Part shown: piece by piece, positions 8,801 through 16,315 of the stretch
Layout of the letters: each line of letters opens with the position of its first letter
Numbering within the stretch: position 1 is the first letter of the stretch
Assembly: GCF_030410375.1 (NCBI RefSeq)
Contig: NZ_JAUHHE010000005.1
Span: 124,001 to 188,000 of the forward strand
Source: Zwartia vadi
GTDB lineage: Bacteria; Pseudomonadota; Gammaproteobacteria; Burkholderiales; Burkholderiaceae_B
Length of the DNA: 64,000 nt
Reading direction: 5' to 3'
Made by a program: the position numbers and the translations under genes
Notes under the pieces: generated by a model
The model's input: only the letters and a program-made list of their open reading frames with translations
What the model was told of the DNA's origin: nothing
The model's database searches: none

Positions 8801-10392
8801 GAATGTGCGGCCAACAAAGCATCCGCCATATCACGCAGTTTATTCTTTTGAATTTTGACCGCATTGGCGCTTTCAACTGAGGGAAAGACACTGACAACTT
8901 CGAAGCGAACAGGCACTTTATAGCCCGCCATCAGGCGCTTGCATGCTTGCGTCCAGCCTTCTGGATCGGCCTTGGCGCCTTCTTGCAATATGACAAAGGC
9001 CACTGGCAAGATTTTGGTCCCGAGCGTGCCACCTACGACCTGGCAGGCTTTAACACCCTGGAGTTTTTCGACTGCTTGCTCGATCTCGGCTGGATTAACT
9101 AAAAAACCGGAGAGCCGCATGGAATCGCCCATTCGGGTTTGAAACACAAATTGCCGATCACTGATGGCATAGCCCAAATCACCAGTTTTGAAATAGCCGT
9201 CCGCAGTGATCGCTTTGGCTGTGGCCTCTGGTTGATCGAGGTAACCCACCATGCGACTCGGACTGTAAATTTCGATTTCGCCGGATTCGCCTTGTTTAAG
9301 AGTCATGCCGGTTTCTGGATCGGAGGTCCTGACACGTGCCTCGGGATGAATCAAACGTCCCCCAGAGAGATAGCGAACACTGAGATCACCATCGCTGGCT
9401 TTTGTGGGTTGCGCGGCGACAAGCGCTTGTAATTCACTTGAGCCATAGAGTCCGGTCAATTCAACATGATTGCGCTCGGCTTGTTCGAGCAAACTATTGA
9501 TGGCAGGCGAAAAGCTTGCAAAGCCAAATAGCTCGCAGCTCTCAAAATCCGCAGGTGACTGGGCGGACTCGAATAGTTTCAAAATCGATTCGTTATTAGC
9601 ATAAGTATGTGTGACGCGGTGTTTGCGGATTTGAGCCAAGGTGCTTTGCGTATCCGATACGGGCTCGCTCACTGTCGTACATCCCGTCACGAGACCGCCG
9701 GTTAAGGTTGCAAAACCAAAGGCGCCGCAAAACGGGGCACTGGCAAGGATACGGCTGTTTGCGTTATAGCCATAGGCTTGTTGCATCACTTCACCATGTT
9801 TGATCAGGGTGGCTTGATCATGCAGGACAAACTTTGGCAGGGAAGTGGTCCCTGAGGTGGTAAAGCAGAGTACGCCCGCATTGCCAAAGGCAGGAGGGGG
9901 CGTGCAGGGAGTCTCGAGCAGGGTCTGATAGCCAATCACGGTAGCGCTGCGTGCTGCAATCGCCCGGGTTGCTGCGCCTTGTGTATCGCCGAGGGTGATG
10001 ATGGCGCGTAATCTGGACAATACTTCCTGTGGGACGTCCGCCAGAATATCCGCAAAGGCGATCCCTTTAAAGTCTGGCCACATGATGAGCCAGTCTGCTT
10101 TACCTCGACCCACAATGTCCGCGACTTCCTGGCTGCGAAAGCGCGTATTGACCGCCAAAACCGTCGCACCCAAATGCGCACACGCTAAAAAGGCCTGCAG
10201 CCAAGCGAGACAATTAGGCAGCCAGACCGCGACTCGGTCATTCGAACCAATGCCAAGTTTTGCAAGGTTGCCGGCTAGCTGGAGCGATTGCGCGTGGAGT
10301 TGTGCAAAGCTGGTTGGAACATCCTGATCGATGAGTGCGGGATGTTGGCCGTGGCTCTTGGCCAGTGCGGCTATGCGTTCAGAAAAATACAT
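8797..10392 (-). CDS. AMP-forming acid-CoA ligase (class I adenylate-forming)
   Basis: Acyl-CoA synthetase of 531 residues that activates a carboxylic acid with ATP and CoA. Motifs seen are the P-loop TTSGTTSLPK (178-187), GLYGSSE, the hinge region following GDLGYAISD, and the C-terminal catalytic lysine in NAVKIQKNK (about Lys513). The ATG at 10392 is preceded by GAGG at a 6-base gap; the open frame extends four codons further to a TTG. As first gene of the minus-strand operon it likely performs the entry step, activating an acid imported with help from the divergent Bug receptor. Substrate class (alicyclic, aromatic or fatty) cannot be decided. Confidence 0.88.
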   Translation of the reverse strand: MYFSERIAALAKSHGQHPALIDQDVPTSFAQLHAQSLQLAGNLAKLGIGSNDRVAVWLPNCLAWLQAFLACAHLGATVLAVNTRFRSQEVADIVGRGKADWLIMWPDFKGIAFADILADVPQEVLSRLRAIITLGDTQGAATRAIAARSATVIGYQTLLETPCTPPPAFGNAGVLCFTTSGTTSLPKFVLHDQATLIKHGEVMQQAYGYNANSRILASAPFCGAFGFATLTGGLVTGCTTVSEPVSDTQSTLAQIRKHRVTHTYANNESILKLFESAQSPADFESCELFGFASFSPAINSLLEQAERNHVELTGLYGSSELQALVAAQPTKASDGDLSVRYLSGGRLIHPEARVRTSDPETGMTLKQGESGEIEIYSPSRMVGYLDQPEATAKAITADGYFKTGDLGYAISDRQFVFQTRMGDSMRLSGFLVNPAEIEQAVEKLQGVKACQVVGGTLGTKILPVAFVILQEGAKADPEGWTQACKRLMAGYKVPVRFEVVSVFPSVESANAVKIQKNKLRDMADALLAAHS

Positions 10393-10465
10393 TGGATGCC
10401 TCAAGTGGACTTTGTGCTGTGATCAGCATTGAGCTGCTATAGTTGATGAGTAAAACACTTACTAT

Positions 10466-10483
10466 AGTACTAATTTACGTACT
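10466..10483. promoter_or_regulatory. Candidate GntR operator between divergent operons
   Basis: The AT-rich region between the ligase (minus) and Bug receptor (plus) starts holds the inverted repeat AGTAC-N8-GTACT, directly next to the self-complementary ACTATAGT at 10461-10468. Its position between two divergent operons, one of which encodes a GntR regulator, makes it the best operator candidate. The site is inferred from symmetry and place only. Confidence 0.4.
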
Positions 10484-10550
10484 TTTAATTGAAATTTTCA
10501 TACTTGAAAAATGCCTCATCGAAGGCGTATATCAATAGGAGCAAGTCCTT

Positions 10551-11543
10551 ATGAAGTCTACCCGTTTTGTTATTCGCGCCATTGCGGCCGCTTTGACCTT
10601 GGGTGCCGCCACCTTTGGCGTTGCCCAGGCTCAAAACTTTCCGACGCGTCCAGTCACCCTGATTGTGCCTTACCCAACTGCGGGTGCTGCGGACACGTTC
10701 GGCCGCTCGATTGCACAGGCTATGGAGACCACGCTCAAGCAGCCAGTAATTGTTGAAAACAAGCCGGGTGCCGCGGGTAACGTTGGCTTGACGCAGGTCG
10801 CACGTAGTAAGCCCGACGGTTACACGATCGGCCTTGGTACGATTGGCACGCAAGCGATCAACCAGTTCTTGTACAGCCAGATGCAATTTGATCCTGCGAC
10901 TGACTTGGTGCCGATCGCGCTTGTGTCCACCACGCCGAACGTCCTCGTGGTGTCCTCCAACTCACCCTGGAAAACTCTCAGTGATGTTCTGGTCGCTGCA
11001 CGTGCTGCGCCCAAGGACAAAAAACTGAGCTATGGCACACCTGGTATTGGATCTTCGCCACATTTGACCGGCGCGTATTTTGAAGCAATGGCGGGTGTCG
11101 AGTTGTTGCATGTTCCCTTCAAAGGCGTGTCGGCCTCGATGCCTGCGCTGATCGGTGGTCAGATTGATCTGCTGTTTGACAACTTGTCGGGATCGATTGC
11201 GCAAATCAAGGACGGCTCGCGCGTTCGCGGGATTGCAGTGACCTCGCTTGAACGCACCCCAATGATGCCAAATCTGCCAAGCTTTTCTGAAGGTGGTGTC
11301 AAGGGCTTCGATGTGACAGCTTGGTTTGCGATTTATGCACCCAAGGGCACGCCACAGCCTGTGATGGACAAACTGATCGAGGCAGCGCGCGTTGGCTTGA
11401 AGTCCGAGCAGGTCATCAAGGCTTATGAGCGTTTGGCTGCTGTGCCAGGCAACTTGTTTGGTGCAGATCTTGCGAAGTTCGAAGCTGCGGAGCGAGCCAA
11501 GTGGGGCAAGCTGATCAAAGAACGTGACATCAAGGCACAATAA
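10551..11543 (+). CDS. Bug/TctC-family periplasmic solute-binding receptor
   Basis: Tripartite tricarboxylate transporter receptor, the family greatly expanded in Bordetella and relatives. A Sec signal peptide with cleavage after AQA at residue 27 is followed by the typical mature start NFPTRPVTLIVPYP. Conserved family segments include GAADTFGR and VENKPGAAGN. An AGGAG ribosome site lies about 10 bases before the ATG. No tctA/tctB membrane genes are in the window, so the receptor is orphan and would need a permease encoded elsewhere. The ligand is probably the carboxylate degraded by the neighbouring enzymes (inference). Confidence 0.93.
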   Translation: MKSTRFVIRAIAAALTLGAATFGVAQAQNFPTRPVTLIVPYPTAGAADTFGRSIAQAMETTLKQPVIVENKPGAAGNVGLTQVARSKPDGYTIGLGTIGTQAINQFLYSQMQFDPATDLVPIALVSTTPNVLVVSSNSPWKTLSDVLVAARAAPKDKKLSYGTPGIGSSPHLTGAYFEAMAGVELLHVPFKGVSASMPALIGGQIDLLFDNLSGSIAQIKDGSRVRGIAVTSLERTPMMPNLPSFSEGGVKGFDVTAWFAIYAPKGTPQPVMDKLIEAARVGLKSEQVIKAYERLAAVPGNLFGADLAKFEAAERAKWGKLIKERDIKAQ

Positions 11544-11544
11544 G

Positions 11545-12267
11545 ATGACAGGCACCACAGCACTCGTAACCGGCGGTAGCCGGGGAATCGGCCGCGCTGT
11601 GGTGCAGTCTCTGATCGAAGATGGCTATGAGGTCATCAACTTCAGTCGCACTGCACCTGCACAGTTGTTGCCCGGCGAGATATTCGAATCCGTCGACTTG
11701 GGTGATCCAAAACGCGCCCGCGAAGCTGCCTTTGACTGGGCCGCAAAAAAAGATATCCTGAACCTCGTCAATAATGCGGGGATGATTCATGTCGGCAAGA
11801 TCGAGGACATCACACTCGAACAGATCGAGGACATGATGTCACTCAACATGATTGCGCCCTTGATCATGACGCAAGCTGTCCTACCTGCGATGCGCGCTAA
11901 TCAATTTGGTCGCATCGTCAATATCGGTAGCCGTGCCGCACTTGGAAAGGCTGGCCGTACGGTTTACGGCGGGACCAAAGCAGGCTTGGCTGGGATGACC
12001 CGCACGTGGGCGCTGGAAACCGCGGCCGACGGTATTACTGTCAACGCGATTGCGCCAGGTCCCATTGCGACTGAATTATTTTTGGCGAGTAATCCGCCGG
12101 ATTTACCTCAAACCAAAAAGATCGCAGCATCTATTCCTGTGGGTCGCTTTGGCGAGCCCGAGGAAATCGCGCATGTGGTCCGAATGTTTCTCGATCGCAA
12201 AGCTGGCTTTTTGACCGGACAGTTGTTGTATGTATGCGGCGGTATGACCATCGGTCTCACAGCATAA
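11545..12267 (+). CDS. SDR-family oxidoreductase (FabG-like)
   Basis: Classical short-chain dehydrogenase/reductase of 240 residues. The NAD(P) site TGGSRGIGRA is at 9-18, NNAG at 76-79, and the catalytic triad is Ser129, Tyr141 and Lys145 in the YxxxK motif. The ATG at 11545 begins one base after the Bug receptor stop, so the two are cotranscribed. A strong hairpin follows the stop. It may oxidise or reduce a hydroxy/oxo intermediate of the neighbouring pathway. Fatty acid synthesis is unlikely given the context. Confidence 0.9.
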   Translation: MTGTTALVTGGSRGIGRAVVQSLIEDGYEVINFSRTAPAQLLPGEIFESVDLGDPKRAREAAFDWAAKKDILNLVNNAGMIHVGKIEDITLEQIEDMMSLNMIAPLIMTQAVLPAMRANQFGRIVNIGSRAALGKAGRTVYGGTKAGLAGMTRTWALETAADGITVNAIAPGPIATELFLASNPPDLPQTKKIAASIPVGRFGEPEEIAHVVRMFLDRKAGFLTGQLLYVCGGMTIGLTA

Positions 12268-12273
12268 TCAAAC

Positions 12274-12301
12274 CCGCCTTAAGGCTCAGACCTTAAGGCG
12301 G
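12274..12301. terminator. Bidirectional hairpin terminator between SDR and RraA-like genes
   Basis: A perfect 11-bp stem (CCGCCTTAAGG and its complement) with loop CTCAGA lies 7 bases after the SDR stop and 33 bases before the convergent RraA-like stop. There is no long T-run on either side, so termination efficiency is uncertain. Confidence 0.6.
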
Positions 12302-12334
12302 TTCGGCAGACAGGCCATGTGGAGGTTTGGCAGA

Positions 12335-12997
12335 CTAGCTATGTCGAATAGCTTCAAACTTTTTGTCGTGCATGACTTCTTCCACTGATTGCCCTGCACG
12401 CACGGCTTGCACCATCCCGTCCTGACGTGCGGCGATGCGCTGCCCCAAGGCGATGACTTCTTCGATTTTTTCAGCAGGGATAAAAACAGTTCCGCAGCGA
12501 TCTGCGATGACATAGTCATTTTCCCGCACAGTCACACCAGCCATTTGCACAGGATTACCCGAGTCGATTTGAACGATGCGGTTGCGCGCGCTGATCATCG
12601 TCACACCCCGACCATAAACAGGATAACCAATCGATTCGCTACCTTCGATATCCCGACTGACACCATCAATGACTGAGCCTCGAATGCCTTTCATCTTGGA
12701 TGCGTTGGCCAAAATATCGCCCCAACAAGAAATACCCTCCGGTCCTCCCGCGATGACAAGTATTTTGTCATCGGTGGTAATACTTGTGATCACAGGTGTA
12801 ATCAAGTGGACCGTTGGTGCGGTACCTTGTTTGGGGCCAAGCAAAATCGTTGCGGCGCGTCCAACGATTTTCGGGCAGTCCCATAAGGGCCTCAAACCAA
12901 AGGTCGCGCCTGGCAGCCCCATGAAGTCCAGCGCGTCAGACACCGTGTTCGTGTCGAGCGCCTCTAGATCACGCAGAATGTTGGCTATATCGGTCAT
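12335..12997 (-). CDS. RraA-like aldolase/decarboxylase family protein
   Basis: 220-residue member of the RraA / 4-hydroxy-4-methyl-2-oxoglutarate aldolase family. The characteristic substrate and metal region is present: CWGDILANAS (from Cys91) followed by DGVSRD with Arg115-Asp116, and then ADRCGTVFIP. In catabolic clusters these proteins cleave 4-hydroxy-2-oxoacids or decarboxylate oxaloacetate with a divalent metal. The true RNase E inhibitor RraA is shorter, near 160 residues, and the context favours catabolism. It starts 14 bases after the stop of the alpha/beta hydrolase, so the two share a transcript. Confidence 0.85.
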   Translation of the reverse strand: MTDIANILRDLEALDTNTVSDALDFMGLPGATFGLRPLWDCPKIVGRAATILLGPKQGTAPTVHLITPVITSITTDDKILVIAGGPEGISCWGDILANASKMKGIRGSVIDGVSRDIEGSESIGYPVYGRGVTMISARNRIVQIDSGNPVQMAGVTVRENDYVIADRCGTVFIPAEKIEEVIALGQRIAARQDGMVQAVRAGQSVEEVMHDKKFEAIRHS

Positions 12998-13011
12998 CGT
13001 GTTTTCCAGAT

Positions 13012-13896
13012 TTAATCCTTAATGCCCGTGATCGAAGCGACCATGGCGCGGGGGTCACGCATGGGCCAGCGACCGCTTGCCGCGTGCGATAAAAAATTTC
13101 CTAGGATGTGATTGAACTCGTTTGGCATTTCGATATTCATCGTATGGCCGCAGTTTGGCAAAATAGCTAGCGCTGCAGAGGGAATGGTTTCTTTGAGCAT
13201 CAGGCCTGGTTTGAGGCAAGGCCAATCCTCATCGCCATTCAAAATCAGGGTTGGCACAGTCAGCTTGGCAAGCTTGTCTTTTAAGTTGTAGAGAGAAGGA
13301 CGCTCGCGTTGTACACCGAGTTGCGTGTTTGCAGAGCCAAGTGCGGAGTGCCCATAGAATTGCTGTTTAAACTCTGCAAAGCCATGTGGATCGGCGCGTT
13401 CGAAAGACAAGCGCGTTGGACCGTGGGCATACTTGTCAACAAAGGCTTTCATACCTTGAGTCAAAAGCATTTCTGCGCTGGCTTCGGCTTCTTTTTTAAA
13501 CTGCTCTTGTTGATCAAGTTCGGCTCCGTAGCCGCAACCCGCCACGCACAGGGACAAGGCTCGATCCGGATGCTGCAAACCAAAATGTAGCGTGGCAAAG
13601 CCGCCCATCGACAAACCGACAATGTGCGCCTTGTCTATTTTCAAATGGTCCATCACAGCAATAATATCGGCAACGGCACGATTTTGTGAGTAGGATGACA
13701 CGTCAGGTGGCACAGAAGAGGGAGGATAGCCGCGAGCGTTGTAAGTAATTACTTGATATTGACGCGAAAAGTGACGGACCTGAGGTTCCCAGCTTTCTTT
13801 GTGTCCTGCAAATTCATGGACAAATACGATTGGGGTACCAGAACCATGGGTTTCATAAACTAAATCCACACCATCGTCGGTTTTAACGGTCAACAT
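13012..13896 (-). CDS. Alpha/beta hydrolase (3-oxoadipate enol-lactonase-like)
   Basis: Alpha/beta-fold hydrolase of 294 residues. The nucleophile elbow is GLSMGG with Ser96, the acid is probably the Asp in NGDEDWP, and the histidine is in NCGHTMNIE. The oxyanion-hole region VFVHEFAGHKESW is near residue 24. A GGAG site lies 7 bases before the ATG. Close families include enol-lactonases and C-C bond hydrolases of aromatic ring cleavage; substrate is unknown. It is followed closely by the RraA-like gene, which suggests that both act on ring-opening or lactone products (inference). Confidence 0.85.
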   Translation of the reverse strand: MLTVKTDDGVDLVYETHGSGTPIVFVHEFAGHKESWEPQVRHFSRQYQVITYNARGYPPSSVPPDVSSYSQNRAVADIIAVMDHLKIDKAHIVGLSMGGFATLHFGLQHPDRALSLCVAGCGYGAELDQQEQFKKEAEASAEMLLTQGMKAFVDKYAHGPTRLSFERADPHGFAEFKQQFYGHSALGSANTQLGVQRERPSLYNLKDKLAKLTVPTLILNGDEDWPCLKPGLMLKETIPSAALAILPNCGHTMNIEMPNEFNHILGNFLSHAASGRWPMRDPRAMVASITGIKD

Positions 13897-13970
13897 AAGT
13901 TTCTCCTAAGAAGTAAAACAGCTTTGCACGCGGTAACAACAACGTCAAGTGATCTTGAGTGCCTAAACCT

Positions 13971-14180
13971 GCTTTGCGTTTGCGGGGCTCACCCGTGTGT
14001 CAGACCGTCTGTGCAGCCAAGCCCATCGCAGAGATCATCGCATCAACAACGCCCCTGTCTGAGACCCGAAGGGGCGAGTTTGGGCGTTGTGCGATGAGAT
14101 CAAGACGGGCGCAGGGAAGTCCGGGCATGCCCGGACCAAACATCGGTCTGACACACGGGTGAGCCCCGCAAACGCAAAGC
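13971..14180. repeat. 210-bp palindromic element with perfect 37-bp inverted repeats
   Basis: Left arm 13971-14007 and right arm 14144-14180 are perfect reverse complements over 37 bp; both arms read from GCTTTGCGTTTGCGG inward. The 136-bp interior holds further symmetry: ACAACGCCC at 14046-14054 with its complement at 14082-14090, extended after a bulge by CATCGC (14036-14041) and GCGATG (14091-14096), plus a perfect 18-bp palindrome at 14119-14136. No transposase is encoded and no flanking target duplication is visible. The right arm ends 8 bases from the crotonase stop. It could be a MITE-like or REP-like element, or a large terminator. Apart from this element the 291-base gap holds nothing recognisable. 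Confidence 0.75.
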
Positions 14181-14187
14181 TTTTGGC

Positions 14188-14943
14188 TCACTTTTTCTTA
14201 TTCAAAATTGCCGCAAAGGCCGCTTGCGCTTCCGCGGACTTTAAACGCTCGTTAAAGTGCGCCCACTCATAGTCGAACGCAGAATGGATTTTGGGGCGCA
14301 GACTGTGCTTGAGCATACGCTTGGAGGTTTGGAGGGCTTCAGGTGGGAGCGAAGCGAGCGCGTTTGCTTGATTGATGGCCGTCTGAAGCGTTTGACCGGC
14401 CGGACAGATGTCAGTAATGAATCGGGCGTCCCGCGCCTCTTGGGCTGTAAAAGCCCGACCGCTCAATAGCCAGTCCGTTGCTCGACGGATACCGACGATT
14501 TGCGCCATCAGCATGCTGGAGGCGCCTTCGGGGCATAGACCGAGCGGCACAAAGGGGATTTTAAAGGTCGCATTGTCTGCCGCATAGATGAAATCACAAT
14601 GCTGCAGCAGGGTTACACCAATCCCGATCGCGCTGCCTTCAATGGCCGCAATGATGGGTAAATCACAGTCTGTCAGGCTACGCAGAAATTTGATCCCTGC
14701 GCTATCGCCGTCCGGACGTGGGGCCTGAAAGTCTTTCAGATCATTTCCAGCGGTGAAATAGTTGTTCGCACCTGTCAGAACAATTGCCCGCACTTCCTTG
14801 TTTGTGCCTGCCGCCCAGACTTGCTCAGCCAGACCCAGGTAGGTTGCGACATCGAGTGCGTTGCGTCGCTCGGGTCGGTTGATTGTCAGGGTGAGCACCC
14901 CATTCTTTGTTTCAGTCAGGACAGTTTGAGTCATCGCAATCAT
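14188..14943 (-). CDS. Crotonase-family protein, probably enoyl-CoA isomerase type
   Basis: 251-residue member of the enoyl-CoA hydratase/isomerase superfamily. The oxyanion-hole segments (TAGNDLKDF near 64-72 and the IEGSAIGIG stretch at 101-109) are present. Both glutamates of classical hydratases are missing at the expected places (GIGVTLLQHCD and KIPFVPLG). Instead LGLCPEGASS carries Glu139 where type-2 delta3,delta2-enoyl-CoA isomerases have their catalytic glutamate. An isomerase is therefore more likely than a hydratase. The start could be ATG 14943 or ATG 14934; GGA lies 4 bases before the former. It ends at the palindromic element. Confidence 0.85.
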   Translation of the reverse strand: MIAMTQTVLTETKNGVLTLTINRPERRNALDVATYLGLAEQVWAAGTNKEVRAIVLTGANNYFTAGNDLKDFQAPRPDGDSAGIKFLRSLTDCDLPIIAAIEGSAIGIGVTLLQHCDFIYAADNATFKIPFVPLGLCPEGASSMLMAQIVGIRRATDWLLSGRAFTAQEARDARFITDICPAGQTLQTAINQANALASLPPEALQTSKRMLKHSLRPKIHSAFDYEWAHFNERLKSAEAQAAFAAILNKKK

Positions 14944-14949
14944 TCCAAA

Positions 14950-14980
14950 ATAAAAAAAAGGTCCACCTAAGTGGACCTTT
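14950..14980 (-). terminator. Rho-independent terminator of the BI-1 family gene
   Basis: A 10-bp stem AAAGGTCCAC with its complement encloses loop CTAA (14957-14980). Read on the minus strand it is followed by a run of eight T, 50 to 80 bases after the stop of the Bax inhibitor-1 family gene. It also separates that gene from the crotonase gene downstream on the same strand. Confidence 0.85.
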
Positions 14981-15032
14981 CTAACACATTACGTGGACTT
15001 TCACTGAAGACTAGGAAGCCCTCAGTGAAGAT

Positions 15033-15737
15033 TTATTCGCGGCTGCCGCCAAAAATTCCAAGGATGGCGAGCAGATTCGCGAAGACGTTGTAGACGTCCA
15101 GGTAAATTGCCAGCGTGGCAGAGACGTAGTTGGTCTCGCCACCGTTGACGACACGCTGCAGGTCGATCAACATGAAGGCGGAGAACACCACAATCGCCAG
15201 CACCGAGACAGTCAGCATCAGTGCAGGAATCTGCAAGAAGATGTTCGCCAAGCTTGCGACCAGCAATACGATCACGCCAATGAACATGAACTTGCTCAAG
15301 CCCGACAAATCACGCTTGATGGAGGAGGCGAGCGTTGCCATCGTGCCGAACACAATTGCCGTGCCGCCAAACGCCAACATCACCAGCGAGGTGCCGTTGC
15401 TCATACCCAGGACGAAACCCAGCATGCGCGAGAGCATCAAGCCCATAAAGAAGGTGAAGAGAAGCAGTAAACCTACTCCAAGCGAGTTGTCTTTATTTTT
15501 CTCAACAGCGAACATCAAGCCGAAAGCGCCAGCGAGAAAGACAATCGCGGTAATGCCAGGGCTTGCCGCCATAACTTGATTCAGACCACTGTACATGCCA
15601 ACGGCAGCGCCGAGGACGGTAGGAATTAGCGAAAGCGCCAACAGCCAGTAGGTGTTGCGCAAAACCCGGTTGCGCACGACCTCTGCTGCACCTGTCTGAT
15701 AGGGGCTGCGTGATAGTGTGGGACGCGGATCATTCAT
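15033..15737 (-). CDS. Bax inhibitor-1 / YccA family membrane protein
   Basis: 234-residue integral membrane protein with seven predicted hydrophobic segments, belonging to the BI-1/YccA/YbhL group. The family's paired conserved aspartates are visible near the C-terminus, in MLIDLQR and IYLDVYN. E. coli YccA modulates the FtsH protease; other members are pH-dependent calcium leak channels. Which applies here is unknown. A short cytoplasmic N-terminus (MNDPRPTLSRSPYQTG) precedes the first helix. It is a single-gene unit with its own terminator at 14950-14980. Confidence 0.92.
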   Translation of the reverse strand: MNDPRPTLSRSPYQTGAAEVVRNRVLRNTYWLLALSLIPTVLGAAVGMYSGLNQVMAASPGITAIVFLAGAFGLMFAVEKNKDNSLGVGLLLLFTFFMGLMLSRMLGFVLGMSNGTSLVMLAFGGTAIVFGTMATLASSIKRDLSGLSKFMFIGVIVLLVASLANIFLQIPALMLTVSVLAIVVFSAFMLIDLQRVVNGGETNYVSATLAIYLDVYNVFANLLAILGIFGGSRE

Positions 15738-15853
15738 TTACATCTCCTTTCTCTTGATTGGACCCAGGCTAAATTGAGCCAGTCCTGAGTCTATGACTGA
15801 AAGCATACCTTACAGTTCCCTGAAAGGCTAGAATTCCTACAATTTTTACAACA

Positions 15854-16306
15854 TTAATGTTGAGAAGCTCCCGGAGACTGAAGTGAGTAAGATTTCAGGT
15901 CATGGCCGGCAGTCTGGTAGGTGCGCCATCGCTGGCGCGCAGCTTCTTTGTCCTCGGGTTCCTCCGAGACGATTTCCAGCACCCTTTGCAGGGCTCCGAA
16001 AGTCGGTGGGCATTGGTCGTCGAGATTGAGTAGCCACGTCTCAGGAGCGATGCCTTCGAGAGCTTGCGCTAAATCTTTGTCAACCAGGATAACCGGTGTG
16101 CGGGAGGCAAGAGGATCATCGACCCAAACGTGGGGGACAAAGGCCGCCTCGTCAACGGCCCAGAGTTTTTGATCGAACTGCTTCAAGCGCGCGGTATCGC
16201 TGCAATAGACAATCAGCTTTTGACCTGCCAGATACTGTTTGAGAGTTGTCTGGCAGGCTTGGGTCAGGCGATGGGTGGCGCCGAACGCAAAGTTAATACG
16301 GGCCAT
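15854..16306 (-). CDS. holC: DNA polymerase III chi subunit (HolC)
   Basis: Accessory clamp-loader subunit that contacts SSB, 150 residues. The fold is recognisable from INFAFGATHRLTQACQTTLKQ at the N-terminus, the KLIVYCSD strand, and LDKQLWAVDEAAFVPH-like segment (here FDQKLWAVDEAAFVPH), followed by TPVILVD. It starts 9 bases after the pepA stop, the pepA-holC arrangement conserved in many proteobacteria, so it is cotranscribed with pepA. Confidence 0.93.
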   Translation of the reverse strand: MARINFAFGATHRLTQACQTTLKQYLAGQKLIVYCSDTARLKQFDQKLWAVDEAAFVPHVWVDDPLASRTPVILVDKDLAQALEGIAPETWLLNLDDQCPPTFGALQRVLEIVSEEPEDKEAARQRWRTYQTAGHDLKSYSLQSPGASQH

Positions 16307-16315
16307 TTGATACGC

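Noticed and set aside
13971-14180. tRNA gene or full insertion sequence as explanation of the inverted repeat
   Set aside because: No cloverleaf with anticodon arm and CCA-like end fits, and no transposase frame is present between the arms.
14000-14191. 63-codon minus-strand frame inside the palindromic element
   Set aside because: It spans the inverted repeat and its sequence is dictated by the palindromes; no ribosome site or known domain, so I treat it as non-coding.
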